Assembly: GCF_024137025.1 (NCBI RefSeq)
Contig: NZ_JAMYJR010000013.1
Location: 372,001 to 436,000 of the forward strand
Reading direction: 5' to 3'
Source: Paractinoplanes aksuensis
Lineage (GTDB): Bacteria > Actinomycetota > Actinomycetes > Mycobacteriales > Micromonosporaceae
Length of the DNA: 64,000 nucleotides
Shown here: one piece after another, positions 63,908-64,000 of the stretch
Layout: every line of letters begins with the position of its first letter
Position numbering within the stretch: position 1 is the stretch's first letter
Made by a program: the position numbers and the translations under genes
Notes under the pieces: generated by a model
Seen by the model: the letters and a program-made list of their open reading frames with translations, nothing else
Database searches by the model: none
What the model was told of the DNA's origin: nothing

Positions 63908-64000
63908 ATGGGGGTCACCGGGCTGGTGCTCGCGGCGGGCGGTTCGCTGCGGCTGGGGGAGGCCAAGCAACTGCTTCCCTACCACGGCCGTACGTTGCTC
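63908..64000 (+). CDS. MocA-like molybdenum cofactor nucleotidyltransferase (5' part only)
   Basis: 31 codons run off the window edge. The N-terminus GLVLAAGGSLRLGEAKQLLPY is the signature loop (LAAGxSxRxGxxKxLLP) of MobA/MocA-type nucleotidyltransferases. MocA adds cytidine to molybdopterin to make the dinucleotide cofactor used by CoxL, so its position 3 bp after the XdhC-like gene fits. The start is the ATG at 63908. Confidence 0.85.
   Translation, partial: MGVTGLVLAAGGSLRLGEAKQLLPYHGRTLL

Overview
The window is uniformly high-GC, densely coded DNA with many GTG starts, strong AGGAGG-type ribosome sites and frequent ATGA start/stop overlaps. It looks like the chromosome of a filamentous actinomycete. 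Several small proteins (for example at 34,675 and 34,925), the proline/tryptophan-rich tail at 42,370 and the frequent GTACG strings suggest Micromonosporaceae (Actinoplanes-like). This taxonomic call is from memory of similar proteins, not a search. I saw no rRNA, tRNA, CRISPR array or insertion sequence.

Layout. (1) 1-7,518, minus strand: a truncated patatin-like lipase, then an ATPase module (a 1036-aa double P-loop protein with a HerA/FtsK-like C-terminal half, a winged-helix partner and a STAND-like P-loop protein with helical repeats), a small unknown gene, a coding fragment and a lipoprotein. (2) 7,644-30,594, plus strand: a 23-kb run of eight genes, seven of them almost certainly one operon. 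In order: HsdM/HsdS-like adenine methylase with its own HTH, Ser/Thr kinase, SNF2/RapA-like helicase (DrmD-like), 1643-aa Eco57I/PglX/DrmMI-like methylase, 2147-aa DUF1998 helicase (DrmA/DrmB- or DruE-like), RelE-like/UvrD-like helicase, Ser/Thr kinase with a repeat tail, and a second RelE-like/UvrD-like helicase. This is the best candidate for a new anti-phage system. It combines a DISARM-like core with two kinases, as in Pgl/BREX type 2, and a duplicated helicase. (3) 30,623-34,605: further conflict-type genes, namely a caspase-like H/C-dyad protein, a GIY-YIG protein overlapping a possible PD-(D/E)XK protein, an HD phosphohydrolase and a large XRE regulator. (4) 34,675-43,416: two small family-specific genes, a GntR remnant, a secreted 2023-aa RHS-Hint polymorphic toxin with a possible pentapeptide-repeat immunity protein, and two orphan genes.

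(5) 43,508-58,580: housekeeping and accessory metabolism. It holds a SulP transporter coupled to a GH13 amylase-like enzyme, an alpha/beta hydrolase, a winged-helix protein, a cytochrome P450, a glycosyltransferase, a secreted phytase-like esterase, a TetR/unknown/acyl-CoA synthetase operon, a divergent SDR/XRE pair, a PPOX-like protein, a VOC protein, and an NlpC/P60 cell-wall hydrolase behind a c-di-AMP (ydaO-type) riboswitch. (6) 59,090-64,000: a form I aerobic CO dehydrogenase operon, coxM-coxS-coxL, with the AYxCSFR active-site signature. It is followed by an XdhC/CoxI-like protein fused to a YHS domain and the start of a MocA-like nucleotidyltransferase. A perfect inverted repeat lies just upstream of a TTGACA box in front of coxM.

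How the genes work together. The kinase/methylase/helicase operon is arranged so that nearly every gene is translationally coupled to the next, implying stoichiometric production of one machine. The flanking modules (ATPase operon, caspase-like protein, GIY-YIG pair, RHS toxin) make the first 42 kb a defence and conflict island. The right third is ordinary metabolism, with the Cox operon as its main coherent unit.
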